Shown here: positions 6,247-14,430 of the stretch, piece by piece
Layout of the letters: every line of letters starts with the position of its first letter
How positions within the stretch are numbered: the stretch's first letter is position 1
Source: Selenomonas sp.
GTDB lineage: Bacteria > Bacillota_C > Negativicutes > Selenomonadales > Selenomonadaceae
Reading direction: 5' to 3'
NCBI RefSeq assembly: GCF_024699275.1
Contig: NZ_JAILPX010000019.1
Location: forward strand, 1-31,092
Length of the DNA: 31,092 bases
Program-made: the position numbers and the translations under genes
The notes under the pieces: generated by a model
Seen by the model: only the letters and a program-made list of their open reading frames with translations
Database searches by the model: none
What the model was told of the DNA's origin: nothing

Positions 6247-8304
6247 ATGATGCGTTCGCTTTTTTCGGGTGTTTCGGGCTTAAAGGGACATCAAACGAGA
6301 ATGGATGTTATTGGCAATAATATTGCTAATGTAAATACTACAGGATTTAAGTCTAGTCGTGTAACCTTTGCGGATACGTTGAGCCAAACTTCGTCTGCCG
6401 CTTCGGCGCCTACAGGAAACACGGGAGGGACGAATCCCAAGCAGATTGGCCTTGGTACAGGTGTGGCAAGTGTTGATTTGTTGTTTACGGATGGTACGGC
6501 GCAATCCACTGGGAAAAATACGGATTTGGCTTTAGCAGGAAATGGTTTATTTATTGTAAAACAGGGGAATGATACCTATTATACCCGTGATGGTGCTTTT
6601 GAGTTTGATGCGGAAGGTAATTATGTTTTACCCGGCAGTGGACTTTTTGTCCAAGGCTGGATGGCTAGTGATGGCAATTTGACAACGACAGGTCCGACCA
6701 GCAATATTCAGATTGCGGCAGGGAAATCCATGGCATCAAAGACTTCGTCAGTAGCTACTTATGCGAATAATATGAAGGCAGATACAGCAAGTTATGAAAT
6801 TGGCAACGTCTTGGTAAACTATACAGATGGTACATCGGAAACAACCACCTCCTATTCGCCGACAAATGCAGAAGGTAAGATTACGGTTGCTTTAAGTGAT
6901 GGGACCACGGAGGTTGCTAGTTCAGGAAAAACATTTACTACAGGGCAGGCTGCAGGTGATATTTGGACTGGCGATGTAAAAAGTCTTACGGCTACTACGA
7001 CAGGAACGGTAGACTTGTCTTTTAATATAGCAGATAATATATCCACTTCTGGCTCAGGCTATAGGCAGATTAATGGTGGAACAACGGGAACAATTGCAAT
7101 TACGGGGTTAACCAGTGGTACATATACAGCTGGTGGTACGTATTCAAAGACCAAAACGATTGCCGATAATGGCGTAACATCTAATCCTGATGGGACGGTG
7201 ACCTTGACTTTTTCAGACCCATCGGATGGTATTTCTAGTGTTACGGTTCCCACTCCTTCCAATGGAACGTGGGCAGATGGAGATTCTTTCACGATTTCGC
7301 TGGTAATTGATTCTGGAACTGCTACTGGAACTGCCGCAGGAGGGGCAACTGTTACCGCAGTGGATTCAGATGGCACTACCCATACATCTACATTGGGCAA
7401 TGGAACGTCTGCTACATTAGGAACTTCTTTTACCAAAACATCAACTGCAACTGTGCAGTCGGTTACGCGTTCTGATCCGGGGACCTTTATAAATAACGGG
7501 AAAACCGTGTCTTCGGTTTCGGTAGTGACGGTAAGTAGCGATACAAGTTCTAGTACGACACTTACCGCATTAAATGGCCAAACCTATACGACAGGGGATA
7601 CATTCTATCCTTCGGTAACAACTACAGTCAATGTTTATGGTAGTGAAGGTGCTGCTCATTCGGTTCCTGTGCTTTTGACAAAAGTAGCTGAAAATAGATG
7701 GCAGTTGAGTTTAAAAGGTGGTAGTGATGCGGCTACAATCAATGAACTGGATGGTTCTACTACTTCTGTGTCGTTGACAAAATCTGATTTGGTTTTTGAT
7801 ACCAGCGGTAAGTATGTTTCTGGAACAGGAACATTAGCGCTTACTTACACCAATGGTGAAGCAGATCAGACCGTAACGTTGAATCTGGCCGGCCTTACGC
7901 AATATGCTGGCAGCAACACGGTTAATGCCACTACAGATGGTAATGCCGCTGGTACGTTAAAGACCGTTGCTGTAGATAGTTCCGGGATTATTACTGGTAC
8001 ATATACCAATGGGGTGAAGCAACAGGAAGCCCAAGTGGCTATTGCTCAGTTTACCAATGCTTCTGGTTTGGAAAAAACGGGAAACAGTCTGTATCAAGTA
8101 TCTAATAACTCAGGGACGCCCAATGTCAAGACAGCGGCTGATTTAGGTTGTTCGATAACGCCTAGTGCATTAGAAATGTCTAATGTAGATATTGCTAACG
8201 AATTTTCTGATATGATTGTTACGCAGCGTGGTTTCCAATCCAATTCAAAAATCATTACTGTGGGTGATGAGATGTTGGAAACTCTTATTAACATGAAACG
8301 ATAA
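6247..8304 (+). CDS. flgE: Flagellar hook protein FlgE, enlarged
   Basis: FlgE polymerises into the hook, the universal joint between rod and filament. The N-terminal D0/D1 part has the rod/hook signature GNNIANVNTTGFK (about residues 23-35). The C-terminal D0 helix is clear in SNVDIANEFSDMIVTQRGFQ and the end DEMLETLINMKR. At 685 residues it is far longer than the 402-403 of enteric FlgE; the extra length is in the middle (about 165-560), a Thr/Ser/Gly-rich beta-type region that should face outward. Two ATG codons lie side by side at 6247 and 6250; the purine-rich site at 6225-6234 is rather far from both, so the start is slightly uncertain. A terminator follows the gene. Confidence 0.95.
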   Translation: MMRSLFSGVSGLKGHQTRMDVIGNNIANVNTTGFKSSRVTFADTLSQTSSAASAPTGNTGGTNPKQIGLGTGVASVDLLFTDGTAQSTGKNTDLALAGNGLFIVKQGNDTYYTRDGAFEFDAEGNYVLPGSGLFVQGWMASDGNLTTTGPTSNIQIAAGKSMASKTSSVATYANNMKADTASYEIGNVLVNYTDGTSETTTSYSPTNAEGKITVALSDGTTEVASSGKTFTTGQAAGDIWTGDVKSLTATTTGTVDLSFNIADNISTSGSGYRQINGGTTGTIAITGLTSGTYTAGGTYSKTKTIADNGVTSNPDGTVTLTFSDPSDGISSVTVPTPSNGTWADGDSFTISLVIDSGTATGTAAGGATVTAVDSDGTTHTSTLGNGTSATLGTSFTKTSTATVQSVTRSDPGTFINNGKTVSSVSVVTVSSDTSSSTTLTALNGQTYTTGDTFYPSVTTTVNVYGSEGAAHSVPVLLTKVAENRWQLSLKGGSDAATINELDGSTTSVSLTKSDLVFDTSGKYVSGTGTLALTYTNGEADQTVTLNLAGLTQYAGSNTVNATTDGNAAGTLKTVAVDSSGIITGTYTNGVKQQEAQVAIAQFTNASGLEKTGNSLYQVSNNSGTPNVKTAADLGCSITPSALEMSNVDIANEFSDMIVTQRGFQSNSKIITVGDEMLETLINMKR

Positions 8305-8320
8305 ATCTATAATTTGTTGT

Positions 8321-8355
8321 GGCCGGTGCGGCAACGCATCGGCCTTTCCTTGTTT
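8321..8355 (+). terminator. Rho-independent terminator after flgE
   Basis: A 10-bp stem (8321-8330 with 8335-8344, one G-U pair) with the stable tetraloop GCAA is followed by a T-rich tail. It ends the fliK-flgE unit. The remaining spacer up to flbD (8356-8476) is A/T-rich; I see no convincing promoter in it. Confidence 0.87.
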
Positions 8356-8476
8356 AACAGGTAGATTTTTTTATTTTCTTTAGAAACTTTCCCTTTAAAA
8401 AAGGAAAAAGGCCAATCTATGACGAAAATTAGAAGAATAAGAAGTTGTACTAAGGATGTAAGGGGGATGGAAACAT

Positions 8477-8677
8477 ATGATTAAACTGACAAAGTTTAAT
8501 TCGCAGACAAATAAAAAAGGAGAATTTGTGCTTAATGCCGAAATAATAGAAACGATAGAGGAAACGCCGGACACGGTTATAACACTGACCAATGGAAAAA
8601 AGTTCATTGTAGAAGAACCGATGGATGAGATTGTCCGCCGGGTTATGAAGTACCGTCGAGCACTCCATCAATTTTGA
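8477..8677 (+). CDS. flbD: FlbD family flagellar protein
   Basis: A 66-residue protein starting MIKLTKFN, with the family phrase LTNGKKFIVEEPMDEIV near its middle, matches the small FlbD proteins (YlzI in Bacillus) encoded after flgE in Firmicutes and spirochaetes. It is a different protein from the Caulobacter transcription factor of the same name. Its function is poorly defined. The start ATG is preceded by AAGGGGG at good distance. Confidence 0.9.
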   Translation: MIKLTKFNSQTNKKGEFVLNAEIIETIEETPDTVITLTNGKKFIVEEPMDEIVRRVMKYRRALHQF

Positions 8678-8679
8678 TG

Positions 8680-8707
8680 TGGACAAGTCCTTATCAGCTG
8701 GTATAAT
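8680..8707 (+). promoter_or_regulatory. Predicted sigma-70/SigA promoter of fliL
   Basis: TGGACA (8680-8685), 16 bases, then TATAAT (8702-8707), with TG one base before the -10 (8699-8700), giving an extended -10 element. It ends 32 bases before the fliL start and overlaps the spacer after flbD. The match is strong enough to drive the fliL-fliM-fliY segment independently. Confidence 0.72.
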
Positions 8708-8739
8708 GGGATAGTAACTTTTTATGGAGGGATAAACCT

Positions 8740-9252
8740 ATGGCTGACGAAGAAAAAGACACAGAAGAAGTGGCGGAGGAAGCACCTAAAAAGAAATCGC
8801 CAATTGTTCTTGTGGTTGTGCTTGTTCTGATAGGCCTGGTATTAGCCGGTGGCATCTCGTTCTTTATAACGACCAAGATGATGGCCGATACAGCCACAGA
8901 ACAGGTAAATGAGCATCATGATCCTGGTAAGTTTATTAAACTGGGTGATGCTAAAGAAGGTATATTGGTCAATGTCGGTGGCCAGAAAGCCGGTAAATTC
9001 TTAAAAGCGGGGATTGTTTTGGAAATGAACCCCGGCAAGAAGAGTAATCTGACGGAAGAAGGGGCACTGCTCCCTGAAGCCGAGACGAAGATTCTCGATA
9101 CGACGATGCAGATTCTCCGGAGCGCGAAACTCGATGAATTCGATGCCAATCGCCAGGATGAATTGAAAAAGAAGATTAAGGATGAGCTTAACACCAAGCT
9201 GGGGCCTGGTTCTGTGTATGATGTGTATATTACAAGCTTCCTGCTTCAGTAA
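8740..9252 (+). CDS. fliL: Flagellar basal body-associated protein FliL
   Basis: FliL is an inner-membrane protein that surrounds and stabilises stator units next to the MS ring. The 170-residue product has a short acidic cytoplasmic tail, a single membrane span at about residues 21-45 and a periplasmic domain. The C-terminal pattern (LDTTMQILRSAKLDEF ... ELKKKIKDELNTKL ... VYDVYITSFLLQ) is the conserved core of FliL. It has its own promoter and a GGAGGG ribosome site, and is followed by fliM as in most flagellar operons. Confidence 0.93.
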   Translation: MADEEKDTEEVAEEAPKKKSPIVLVVVLVLIGLVLAGGISFFITTKMMADTATEQVNEHHDPGKFIKLGDAKEGILVNVGGQKAGKFLKAGIVLEMNPGKKSNLTEEGALLPEAETKILDTTMQILRSAKLDEFDANRQDELKKKIKDELNTKLGPGSVYDVYITSFLLQ

Positions 9253-9288
9253 ACGTGTTTATAATCTAGCAGGGAGGAGGGCGTAAGA

Positions 9289-10293
9289 TTGGCAGATGAA
9301 GTACTATCTCAATCTGAGATAGATAAACTGCTTTCCGCACTATCAGACGGAACCGTATCGGCAGAAGAAGTCAAAGCGGACGAAGAACAGAGGAAAGTCA
9401 AGACATACGACTTCAAACGACCAGATAAATTTTCCAAGGACCAGATACGAACGCTCTTTATGCTCCATGAGAGTTTTTCCAGGCTCTTGAATACTTATTT
9501 ATCCACCCATTTACGCACACTGGTAAATGTGGAGGTGGCTTCGGTAGAACAGCTGACCTATCAGGAATTTGTCCAGTCACTGGCAAATCCATCGGTTATC
9601 AGCATTGTGGCTGTTCCACCGCTCAAGGGCAACATCATCATGGAGATTAATACGGAGATTGCCTTTGCCTTTATTGACCGCGTATTTGGCGGCGAAGGCC
9701 GGGTCGGGATAAAGCCCCGCGTACTCACAGAAATTGAGGACGTGGTGGTACAGCGTTTTATCAATACGGCTTTGGGGCATTTGAAGGAAGCTTGGATGAA
9801 TGTGGTGGAATTCTTCCCCGCATTGGAGGCAATGGAGTCTAATCCGCAGTTTACCCAGATTGTGCCACCTAGTGATATGGTGGTCATCGTTACCATCCAG
9901 ATGAAGGTGGGTGAGGTCGAAGGGATGATGAATATCTGTATTCCCTATCTGGTCCTCGAGCCGGTAATGTCTAAACTTACCACAACCTTCTGGGTGGCAT
10001 CATCCGTATCCAGAGATGATGATCCAGAGCAGGTTAAACTCCTGCAGAAGAAGATTGAACGTACGCAGGTACCCTTCGTGGTACAATTGGGTGAGTTGCA
10101 TCTTACGATTCACGAATTTTTAACACTGGGATTTGGAGATGTTTTACAGATGGATACCCGGGTGAATGATAATTTACTGTGTTTGGTAGGCAAACGGCCA
10201 AAGTTTTATAGTCGTCCGGGTAAATCGGGTAAAAAGATGGCAGTACAAATTACCAAAATTATAAACGAAGGAGATGAAAATACTGATGAGTGA
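9289..10293 (+). CDS. fliM: Flagellar motor switch protein FliM
   Basis: FliM forms the middle part of the cytoplasmic C ring, binds CheY-P through its N-terminal peptide and controls rotation sense. The 334-residue protein begins ADEVLSQSEIDKLLSAL, the CheY-binding peptide, followed by the CheC-like middle domain and a C-terminal SpoA/FliN-like domain. The start is TTG at 9289, supported by a strong GGGAGGAGG site 8 bases upstream and by perfect alignment of the binding peptide with the N-terminus. Its end overlaps the start of fliY, indicating coupling of the two switch subunits. Confidence 0.96.
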   Translation: MADEVLSQSEIDKLLSALSDGTVSAEEVKADEEQRKVKTYDFKRPDKFSKDQIRTLFMLHESFSRLLNTYLSTHLRTLVNVEVASVEQLTYQEFVQSLANPSVISIVAVPPLKGNIIMEINTEIAFAFIDRVFGGEGRVGIKPRVLTEIEDVVVQRFINTALGHLKEAWMNVVEFFPALEAMESNPQFTQIVPPSDMVVIVTIQMKVGEVEGMMNICIPYLVLEPVMSKLTTTFWVASSVSRDDDPEQVKLLQKKIERTQVPFVVQLGELHLTIHEFLTLGFGDVLQMDTRVNDNLLCLVGKRPKFYSRPGKSGKKMAVQITKIINEGDENTDE

Positions 10294-11542
10294 CGATATG
10301 ATCTCGCAAGAGGAGATTGACGCCTTGCTTAATGGCGGTGGGATACCAGCAGCAGACGACAGTCCAGCACCAGCGGGAGAGTCCGAAGCACCGGCAGAGG
10401 CATCAGCCGAAGCCGCAACAGGCTCCGACAGTAGTTCATCTCAGTTTGATGATATACTTACGGATGTGGAGAAGGATGCTTTAGGAGAGATTGGCAATAT
10501 CTCCATGGGCAGTGCTGCAACGACACTTTCAGTGCTCTTAGGGCATAAGGTGAATATCACCACGCCGACGGTGTCGGTTTCTTCCATGAATATCATTCAG
10601 GAACAGTACCCCATGCCCTACTTGATTGTAGAGGTTGGTTACACCATAGGTATTGATGGCAATAATGTGTTGGCTATCCAGGCTCAGGATGCTGCAATTA
10701 TCGCTGATTTGATGATGGGTGGTGATGGCACCAATCCGGATACAGAAATCAACGAGATTGCCATGAGTGCGGTGGGCGAGTCCATGAACCAGATGATGGG
10801 GACTGTGGCTACATCTTTGTCCACCATGTTCAATAAAAAAATCGACATTTCGCCGCCTAAGGTAAATCTTATTGATTTTGGCAATGAGGATAAGGTTTCT
10901 GAGGCACTGGGAAAGACAGATCCTATCGTCTGCACATCCTTCCGCATGGAAGTCGATGGCTTGATTGATAGTGAAATCATGCAGATCCTGCCCGTGGAAG
11001 TGGCCAAGGAGATGGTGGAGTCCCTGACCAATGGTTCGGCAGAAGAGCCTGAGTCGGAGCCAGCACCTGCACCAGCACCACCCCCGCCAGCGGCTCCTGC
11101 AGCACCCGTTGCTCCGCCTGCACCAGCGCCTGCTCAGCAAATGGCGCCACCTGTTATGGCGCCGCCACCGGCAGCAGGGGGATATGGTTATGGTGGTATG
11201 CCTATGCAGGGAATGGCAGCCAATGTGCCGGTACAGCCTGCTCAGTTCACACCGCTTAATATGCAGCCAGTTCAGGTAAATGATGCAAATATTGGTCTTA
11301 TCCTGGATGTTCCATTGTCGGTGACGGTGGAGTTAGGACGCACCAATAAGTCCATCAAGGATATATTGGAATTGACCAATGGGTCTATCGTGGAACTGGA
11401 TAAACTGGCTGGTGAACCCGTAGATATCAATGTGAATGGCAAATTCTTGGCAAAAGGCGAAGTGGTGGTTATCGATGAAAACTTCGGCGTGCGCATTACG
11501 GAGATTGCCAGTCCTGCAGAACGGGCAGCGAAGCTGCAGTGA
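10286..11542 (+). CDS. fliY: FliY-type motor switch phosphatase (FliN-containing)
   Basis: This is the Firmicutes-type FliY rather than a short FliN. It has an N-terminal CheY-P-binding peptide (ISQEEIDALL, residues 6-15) and a CheC-like phosphatase core with two ExxN-x22-P active sites (E68/N71/P94 and E165/N168/P191). A Pro/Ala-rich linker (about 255-315) then leads to a C-terminal SpoA domain (about 335-418) that builds the C ring. FliY therefore both forms the switch and dephosphorylates CheY-P. I chose ATG 10286: the upstream in-frame ATG at 10274 abuts the GGAG ribosome site. The chosen start overlaps the fliM stop by eight bases. Confidence 0.94.
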   Translation: MSDDMISQEEIDALLNGGGIPAADDSPAPAGESEAPAEASAEAATGSDSSSSQFDDILTDVEKDALGEIGNISMGSAATTLSVLLGHKVNITTPTVSVSSMNIIQEQYPMPYLIVEVGYTIGIDGNNVLAIQAQDAAIIADLMMGGDGTNPDTEINEIAMSAVGESMNQMMGTVATSLSTMFNKKIDISPPKVNLIDFGNEDKVSEALGKTDPIVCTSFRMEVDGLIDSEIMQILPVEVAKEMVESLTNGSAEEPESEPAPAPAPPPPAAPAAPVAPPAPAPAQQMAPPVMAPPPAAGGYGYGGMPMQGMAANVPVQPAQFTPLNMQPVQVNDANIGLILDVPLSVTVELGRTNKSIKDILELTNGSIVELDKLAGEPVDINVNGKFLAKGEVVVIDENFGVRITEIASPAERAAKLQ

Positions 11543-11566
11543 CGAATTTTGGGTAAAGGGAAGCTC

Positions 11567-11595
11567 TTGTCTAAAACAAGACTTTCTTATATAAT
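11567..11595 (+). promoter_or_regulatory. Predicted sigma-70/SigA promoter of cheY
   Basis: TTGTCT (11567-11572), 17 bases, then a perfect TATAAT (11590-11595), 53 bases before the cheY start, in a 105-base spacer after fliY. A 6-bp hairpin TCTTGT/ACAAGA at 11566-11581 overlaps the -35 region. The promoter would give cheY and the downstream export-gate genes a vegetative input. Confidence 0.62.
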
Positions 11596-11647
11596 AAAAA
11601 AATGTTGAATCAAGTCAGATGTTTTTTAAGATGAGGAGAGATGGAAC

Positions 11648-12010
11648 ATGGCAGTAAGAGTATTGGTCGTTGATGATGCGGCATTTATGAGAATGATGGT
11701 TAAAGATATTCTGTCCAAGAATGGTTACGAAATCGTTGGTGAGGCAGAAAATGGGATGAAGGCTTTGGAGAAATATCAAGAACTGAAGCCGGATCTTGTA
11801 ACCATGGATATCACCATGCCGGAAATGGATGGCATCAGTGCCGTTAAGGAAATCAAGAAGGTTGATCCGAATGCGAAAATCGTTATGTGCAGCGCTATGG
11901 GTCAGCAGGCAATGGTTATTGAAGCCATTCAGGCTGGTGCTCGCGACTTCATTGTAAAACCCTTCCAGGCAGATCGTGTATTGGAGGCTGTCCGTAAAGC
12001 AGTGGGCTGA
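11648..12010 (+). CDS. cheY: Chemotaxis response regulator CheY
   Basis: A single 120-residue receiver domain without output domain. The acidic pair D9/D10, phospho-acceptor D54 (VTMDITMPEMDG), S82 and K104 (FIVKPF) are all in place. CheY is phosphorylated by CheA and binds FliM/FliY at the switch. Position between fliY and fliO is the Firmicutes arrangement and distinguishes it from unrelated receivers. Its stop overlaps the fliO start by one base (TGATG), so the two are coupled. Confidence 0.95.
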   Translation: MAVRVLVVDDAAFMRMMVKDILSKNGYEIVGEAENGMKALEKYQELKPDLVTMDITMPEMDGISAVKEIKKVDPNAKIVMCSAMGQQAMVIEAIQAGARDFIVKPFQADRVLEAVRKAVG

Positions 12011-12534
12011 TGGAAAGAAAAAGTGTTTTTCTGACGTGTTTCGTGGGGATATTCCTATTATTGATCTTGGCAGAACCTGCCTTGGCAGCCGATGAGGCTG
12101 CCAAGGGTGGGTATCTGGCTGGCTATGAGAATACGGATCCGCGGCCAACGTCGATTTCCTGGTGGTCAACAATTGCTTACTTGGTCAGCCTCTTTGCTAT
12201 TTTTGTTTTTGTAGTAGGGCTGGCTTATTTTGCTGCTCGCTTTTTGGGCGGCAAGTTTGCACAGCAAAAATTGGGCTATGGAGGCAGGATATTATCTCAT
12301 TTGCCCTTGGGGCCAAATCGTTCGGTATGTGTGATTGAGATGAGTGGCCGGGTGTTTATGTTAGGGGTTACGGAGCATTCCATTACCCTTTTGACCGAGA
12401 TAACGGATCCCGATGAAATTGATCGTTTGCATCGGGAAGATTTGGCTTTTGGTAAGATGCCGGATATGTTTTCCCAACAGTTTGGTACGTTGGCCGGCCT
12501 TGTCCAAAAGGTGCCACCGTTATTCCGTAAATGA
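12010..12534 (+). CDS. fliO: Flagellar biosynthetic protein FliO (FliZ in Bacillus)
   Basis: FliO assists assembly of the FliP ring of the export gate. The 174-residue product has an N-terminal signal peptide (hydrophobic core 6-20, probable cleavage after ALA at 26), a short periplasmic stretch, a membrane span at about 53-76 and a cytoplasmic domain with the family pattern ILSHLPLGPNRSVCVIEMSG followed by LGVTEHSITLL. Sequence conservation in FliO is low, but this motif, the topology and the position directly before fliP make the call secure. Confidence 0.9.
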   Translation: MERKSVFLTCFVGIFLLLILAEPALAADEAAKGGYLAGYENTDPRPTSISWWSTIAYLVSLFAIFVFVVGLAYFAARFLGGKFAQQKLGYGGRILSHLPLGPNRSVCVIEMSGRVFMLGVTEHSITLLTEITDPDEIDRLHREDLAFGKMPDMFSQQFGTLAGLVQKVPPLFRK

Positions 12535-12568
12535 AGTGCAAAGCTATTAAAGAAGGAGTTGTGGGCAG

Positions 12569-13327
12569 TTGAACCGCCGAAATGTCTTTATCATGTTAGG
12601 AGGATTGGTTCTCCTGCTGTTTATGGCACAAGGAGCTGCGTTAGCTGCACCGCTTATACCGTCGGTAAATGTGGATGTGGGGGCCTCCAATAAGCCGCAG
12701 GATGTAGCGGTGACGCTGCAGGTTATGGCCTTGCTGACGATCTTATCGTTGGCGCCGGGCATCCTGATTATGACAACCTCTTTTGTGCGTATTGTTGTGG
12801 TCATCGGTTTCTTACGCAATGCTCTGTCAACCCAGAATGTGCCGCCGAATCAGGTAGTTATCGCCTTGTCGTTGTTCTTGACCTTTTATATCATGTCTCC
12901 TTATTGGAGTCAGGCCAATGAAAACGGCATTCAGCCTTATATGGCAGGACAGATTTCCCAGGAAGAGGCAATTACGAACGTGGTAGCGCCGATTCGGGAG
13001 TTTATGTTCAAGCAGACCCGCGAATCCGATTTAGCGTTGTTTGTTAATTTGGCTGACGATGAACGCCCGGATACCCAGGATGATGTGTCTACATTTACTT
13101 TGATTCCTGCTTTTGTCATCAGTGAACTCAAGACGGCCTTTCAAATCGGGTTTATGATTTATGTGCCGTTTATTGTCATTGATATGATTGTGGCCAGTAC
13201 ATTGATGTCGATGGGCATGATGATGTTACCTCCGGTAATGATATCCCTGCCCTTTAAGATCTTGCTTTTCGTCATGGTAGATGGCTGGCATCTGCTAATA
13301 AAATCGTTGATTGTCAGTTTCAAGTAG
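12569..13327 (+). CDS. fliP: Flagellar export gate protein FliP
   Basis: FliP is the main channel-forming subunit (five copies) of the export gate. The 252-residue product has a signal peptide (probable cleavage after ALA at 26) and the conserved motifs LSLAPGILIMTTSFVRIVVV and MGMMMLPPVMISLPFKILLF, with four hydrophobic segments and a soluble loop in between. The start is TTG at 12569 with AAGGAG 10 bases upstream; no better start codon is in frame. It belongs to the fliO-P-Q-R-flhB-flhA series. Confidence 0.96.
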   Translation: MNRRNVFIMLGGLVLLLFMAQGAALAAPLIPSVNVDVGASNKPQDVAVTLQVMALLTILSLAPGILIMTTSFVRIVVVIGFLRNALSTQNVPPNQVVIALSLFLTFYIMSPYWSQANENGIQPYMAGQISQEEAITNVVAPIREFMFKQTRESDLALFVNLADDERPDTQDDVSTFTLIPAFVISELKTAFQIGFMIYVPFIVIDMIVASTLMSMGMMMLPPVMISLPFKILLFVMVDGWHLLIKSLIVSFK

Positions 13328-13365
13328 CAGTTATGCTGACAGACAGAACTAAGGAGCGGGTGCAT

Positions 13366-13635
13366 ATGTCAGGTGATTTGGTTGTACAACTGGGGCAGGA
13401 AGCACTGTTCATTGTGATGATTGTGGCAGCCCCAATGCTTGGTCTGGGGCTTATAGTCGGTTTGATGGTCAGCGTCTTTCAAGCGACCACCTCCATTCAG
13501 GAGCAGACCTTGGCGTTTATTCCGAAGATTATTGCTGTATTTGTGGCAATTCTCATTTTTGGCCCATGGATGTTGCGTATCATGACGGAATATCTGACCA
13601 ATATTCTGGTTAACTTGCCCGGTTATATCGGCTGA
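13366..13635 (+). CDS. fliQ: Flagellar export gate protein FliQ
   Basis: FliQ is a small two-helix membrane protein that wraps around the FliP-FliR channel. From ATG 13366 the protein has 89 residues, the usual family length, with hydrophobic helices at about 15-40 and 50-75 and the conserved LIVGLMVSVFQATTSIQEQT motif. The frame is open further upstream (ATG 13333), but AAGGAG at 13351-13356 lies 9 bases before 13366 and points to the shorter form. Confidence 0.95.
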   Translation: MSGDLVVQLGQEALFIVMIVAAPMLGLGLIVGLMVSVFQATTSIQEQTLAFIPKIIAVFVAILIFGPWMLRIMTEYLTNILVNLPGYIG

Positions 13636-13647
13636 TAGGAGCAGGTT

Positions 13648-14430
13648 ATGGATTTTTTTGAATTCCTGCAGGGACATGCAGCGGTCTTCATGCTTCTGCT
13701 TACCCGGGTCAGTGGTATATTCGTGATTTCTCCGTTCTTTGGGAGTTTGAATATTCCTGTATACTTTCGGGCAGCGGCATCTTTTGCTTTTGCGTTAGTC
13801 CTTTATCCTGTGGTGGATAATTTACAGGAAGTGGTGGCGCCAGCCACGGTTTTGGGCTATATGGGGTCCGTGCTCAGTGAGCTTTTTGTAGGTTGGTTAA
13901 TTGGGTTTGTGGCTTATATTTCCTTTGCTGCAATTACCATGGCCGGTAAGGTTATGGATATGCAGTCTGGTTTTGCCGTTGTAAACGTAATGGATCCGAC
14001 TTCCGGTCAGCAGATGCCGCTTATCGGAAGTTTTCTTTATAATTTGGCGATAATCGTTTTTGTGGTGACGAATGGGCATCATATGATCATAACGGCATTA
14101 TTTGAAAGTTTTAAGCTGGTTCCTTTACTGGGAGCCAATCCGGATCAATCCTTACCGTTGCTTATTGCGCGCTTTACGACGGGGATTTTTTTTACAGGCA
14201 TGAAAATCGCCATGCCGGTGACTTTCGCTATTTTGCTGACTAATGTTGGTTTAGGAATATTGGCGCGTACTATGCCCCAGATGAATATCTTCGTTGTGGG
14301 CATCCCGATGCAGCTGACGGTGGCGATGCTGATTCTTACCATGGTGCTGCCTTTTTACGTCTTATTTCTGGATGTGTTGTTTAATGAAATGTATGGAAAT
14401 ATCACCCTTGCGTTGGAAGCCCTGCAATAG
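13648..14430 (+). CDS. fliR: Flagellar export gate protein FliR
   Basis: FliR completes the FliP5-FliQ4-FliR1 export channel. The 260-residue product has about six hydrophobic segments and recognisable FliR features: LLLTRVSGIFVISPFFG near the N-terminus and the MDMQSGFAVVNVMDPTSGQQ segment in the middle. It follows fliQ by 12 bases with its own AGGAG site, and its 3' end overlaps the 5' end of flhB. Confidence 0.95.
   Translation: MDFFEFLQGHAAVFMLLLTRVSGIFVISPFFGSLNIPVYFRAAASFAFALVLYPVVDNLQEVVAPATVLGYMGSVLSELFVGWLIGFVAYISFAAITMAGKVMDMQSGFAVVNVMDPTSGQQMPLIGSFLYNLAIIVFVVTNGHHMIITALFESFKLVPLLGANPDQSLPLLIARFTTGIFFTGMKIAMPVTFAILLTNVGLGILARTMPQMNIFVVGIPMQLTVAMLILTMVLPFYVLFLDVLFNEMYGNITLALEALQ

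Noticed and set aside
6132..6320. Short + strand frame (62 codons) in front of and into flgE.
   Set aside because: It overlaps the conserved N-terminus of flgE in another frame, has no ribosome site and no recognisable sequence.
7143..7169. Perfect GCCGATAA inside flgE, like a sigma-28 -10 box.
   Set aside because: The -35 position reads TTCA rather than TAAA, it lies within the variable coding region, and no gene start follows in a sensible place. A GCCGATAT inside cheB (about 21693) also lacks a properly spaced -35.
8345..8476. Possible promoter in the A/T-rich spacer before flbD.
   Set aside because: Combinations such as TTGTTT-N16-TATTTT can be found, but A/T-rich sequence gives such weak matches by chance; no box is convincing.
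11566..11590. Hairpin TCTTGT/ACAAGA after fliY as a terminator.
   Set aside because: The stem has only six pairs, mostly A-T/G-T-poor strength, and the tail is an interrupted pyrimidine run; it overlaps a better promoter match.
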